Shown here piece by piece: positions 63,789 to 64,000 of a stretch of DNA of 64,000 nucleotides. Within the stretch, counting starts at the first letter, position 1, and each line of letters starts with the position of its first letter. The notes under the pieces are model-generated. The model was not told the origin of the DNA. It did no database searches and saw nothing but the letters and a program-made list of their open reading frames with translations. Source of the stretch: Fuerstiella sp. (lineage in GTDB: Bacteria > Planctomycetota > Planctomycetia > Planctomycetales > Planctomycetaceae); the NCBI GenBank assembly GCA_022843805.1, contig JALHMY010000011.1, forward strand, positions 60,808 to 124,807, in the 5' to 3' direction. The translations under genes and the position numbers were made by a program.

Positions 63789-64000
63789 ATGTCAAAACAG
63801 AACGGTTCTCCTACCAAAGCTCCGGTTCATGAAGTGCGACTCGGACGGATCAAAGCGGCTGTCTGGGAAAACACGACGGAAATCGGAGTTCGGCACAATG
63901 TCACGCTCAGTCGTCTGTACAAGGACGGCAACCAGTGGAAGGATTCCTCCAGCTTTGGACGAGACGACCTTCCACTGGTCATCAAAGTCGCCGATCAGGC
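63789..64000 (+). CDS. hypothetical element protein (cut by window end)
   Basis: Starts at ATG 63789 (TGGAAAG upstream) and runs open to the end of the window: at least 70 residues, opening MSKQNGSPTKAPVHEVRLG. Next come IKAAVWENTTEIGVRHNVTLSRLYKDGNQWKDSSSFGRDDLPLVIKVADQA. The beta-strand pattern with aromatic and charged positions suggests an OB-fold-like, possibly single-strand-DNA-binding, protein. Similar proteins occur on planctomycete elements as hypothetical proteins. Truncated, so function cannot be tested here. Confidence 0.65.
   Translation, partial: MSKQNGSPTKAPVHEVRLGRIKAAVWENTTEIGVRHNVTLSRLYKDGNQWKDSSSFGRDDLPLVIKVADQ

Larger units (their letters stand above)
51894..64000. mobile_element. 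integrated element, left part, at tRNA-Arg
   Basis: From the 3' end of tRNA-Arg to beyond the window: tyrosine integrase, excisionase-like gene, noncoding dyad cluster, two replication-relaxation-like genes, a coupling-type ATPase, and a DUF932 module. These are all plasmid or conjugative-element families, while the flanking region before the tRNA is ordinary chromosome. The right end is outside the window, and I found no second tRNA-Arg 3' copy. Confidence 0.7.

Overview
The window reads as a planctomycete chromosome (phylum Planctomycetota). The evidence is a DUF1501 protein next to a DUF1549/DUF1553 protein, an ECF sigma factor beside a Ser/Thr kinase, an archaeal-type methanofuran enzyme (MfnB) in a bacterium, a Cys-rich secreted protein, and several dispersed palindromic repeat families. 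I judge this from protein families and gene order only; genus is not assigned.

Layout. (1) Positions 1 to about 11,807: right part of an integrated element. It ends with an excisionase-like gene and a complete tyrosine integrase, and abuts the 3' end of tRNA-Ser(CGA) at 11808-11894. Its cargo is a truncated serine recombinase, a DUF1257-DUF2997-AAA ATPase (Ycf35/Ycf46-like) cassette, and a run of small plasmid-type genes with many GTG/TTG starts, separated by strong hairpins. (2) 11,808 to about 51,893: core chromosome. It starts with a seven-gene minus-strand operon (RDD, SpoIIM, membrane protein, DUF4129, DUF4350, MoxR, DUF58) and a large inverted repeat array. Next come a coiled-coil membrane protein, a 7Fe ferredoxin, an ECF sigma factor, a pilin-like protein, and a WD40-DUF1501-DUF1549/1553 set. 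Then a glycosyltransferase, two parS-like sites, a TPR protein, mfnB, a kinase with its ECF sigma factor, an EboD-like cyclase and a Cys-rich protein. The last part holds DUF58, QueE, a THI5-like binding protein, an L,D-transpeptidase, CysK, a CysQ-like phosphatase and tRNA-Arg(ACG). (3) 51,894 to the end: left part of a second integrated element at the 3' end of tRNA-Arg. It has a tyrosine integrase, an excisionase-like gene, a noncoding region packed with DNA dyads, two winged-helix proteins resembling the replication-relaxation family, a large membrane-bound coupling-type ATPase, and a DUF932 module that runs off the window.

How the genes work together. In the first operon a MoxR AAA+ ATPase and a von Willebrand-like DUF58 protein act with membrane partners (DUF4129, DUF4350, RDD, SpoIIM), an arrangement widely conserved but poorly understood. 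CysK and the CysQ-like phosphatase suggest sulfur assimilation. The WD40, DUF1501 and DUF1549/1553 genes form the usual planctomycete secreted set. Both elements are cut by the window edges, so neither can be shown to be complete or self-transmissible.

Most interesting points: the Ycf35/DUF2997/Ycf46-like cassette on a mobile element; an in-frame palindrome inside mfnB that reads as nearly the same peptide on both strands, with a second palindrome of the same design at 61790-61860; paired inverted hairpins resembling REPINs; two parS-like sites; and the tight dyad cluster at 54523-54747.
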